Below are positions 8,164 to 8,326 of a stretch of 8,326 bases of DNA, piece by piece. The notes below the pieces were generated by a model. The model was not told where the DNA came from. It made no database searches and saw only the letters and a program-made list of their open reading frames with translations. The stretch covers positions 1 through 8,326 of the forward strand of contig JABFST010000094.1 in assembly GCA_013140465.1 (NCBI GenBank). Reading direction: 5' to 3'. The position numbers and the translations under genes are program-made. The DNA comes from Methylococcaceae bacterium (lineage in GTDB: Bacteria > Pseudomonadota > Gammaproteobacteria > Methylococcales > Methylomonadaceae). Position 1 is the first letter of the stretch. Every line of letters starts with the position of its first letter.

Positions 8164-8326
8164 AAGAAAAAATCGCCTTGGACACCAATGTTGTGATTGA
8201 TATTTTTAATAACAAGAAAAATATCATCACCTTATTAAATAGCTACCAAACCTATTATTTAGCCGTTACTGGAAGGTGTCGTAAAAGGTCGGTTGTTCAC
8301 AATGTAAAGAAGCATAACATTTTGAT
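8157..8326 (+). CDS. VapC-like PIN-domain toxin, 3' end outside the window
   Basis: The frame opens with ATG 8157 (GTG 8160 is an alternative), overlapping the antitoxin stop, and stays open to the window end (56 codons). The start KEKIALDTNVVIDIFNN has the PIN hallmark LDTN-x-x-ID with Asp9 as the first metal-binding acid and Asp15 after it. PIN toxins cleave RNA with magnesium. After YYLAVT, where the family normally has a GEL-x-x-GA-x-x-S motif, the text reads GRCRKRS. The conserved Glu is missing and the motif is about three residues short, although the frame stays open and KRSVVHNVKKHNIL looks like normal continuation. The toxin may therefore be inactive. The rest of the gene, with the later catalytic acids, is not visible. 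Confidence 0.65.
   Translation, partial: MVKEKIALDTNVVIDIFNNKKNIITLLNSYQTYYLAVTGRCRKRSVVHNVKKHNIL

Overview
The window runs from the 3' part of dnaA through dnaN, recF, gyrB and lgt into a decayed accessory stretch. It ends inside a toxin-antitoxin pair. The order dnaA-dnaN-recF-gyrB and the close resemblance of all four proteins to their E. coli counterparts (DnaN 366 aa, RecF 358 aa, GyrB 804 aa from the chosen start) indicate a gammaproteobacterium and a chromosomal origin region. The AT-leaning composition and the hairpin-type dispersed repeat would fit a methanotroph of the Methylococcales, but nothing here proves that.

Layout. 1-794: dnaA, cut at its 5' end. 795-1641: an 847-base gap that is very probably oriC. 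It has eight exact matches to the DnaA box TTATNCACA and about seven one-mismatch matches. These are arranged as a repeated module: minus-strand box triads with identical 12/45-base spacing at 796, 1138 and 1393, of which the first two are each followed by two plus-strand boxes. 1642-7079: dnaN, recF, gyrB and lgt, all on the plus strand with gaps of 9, 42 and 2 bases. Two perfect parS palindromes (ParB sites) lie 38 bases apart at the recF/gyrB junction, one of them inside the recF coding sequence. 7080-7947: no intact gene, only a 77-base dispersed repeat, palindromes and apparent gene fragments. 7948-8326: a small antitoxin gene overlapping a PIN-domain toxin gene that runs off the end.

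How it works together. DnaA binds the box array and opens the duplex, and DnaN is the clamp for the polymerase loaded there. GyrB supplies supercoiling, RecF supports repair of gaps at forks, and ParB loading at parS would link segregation to the origin. Lgt is a membrane enzyme of lipoprotein maturation and appears to ride in the same transcription unit.

The most interesting structure is the iterated origin module. A 77-base repeat follows: its two copies, in opposite orientation (1494-1570 and 7180-7256, about 79% identical), bracket dnaN through lgt. The first copy sits where the third origin module stops resembling the others.
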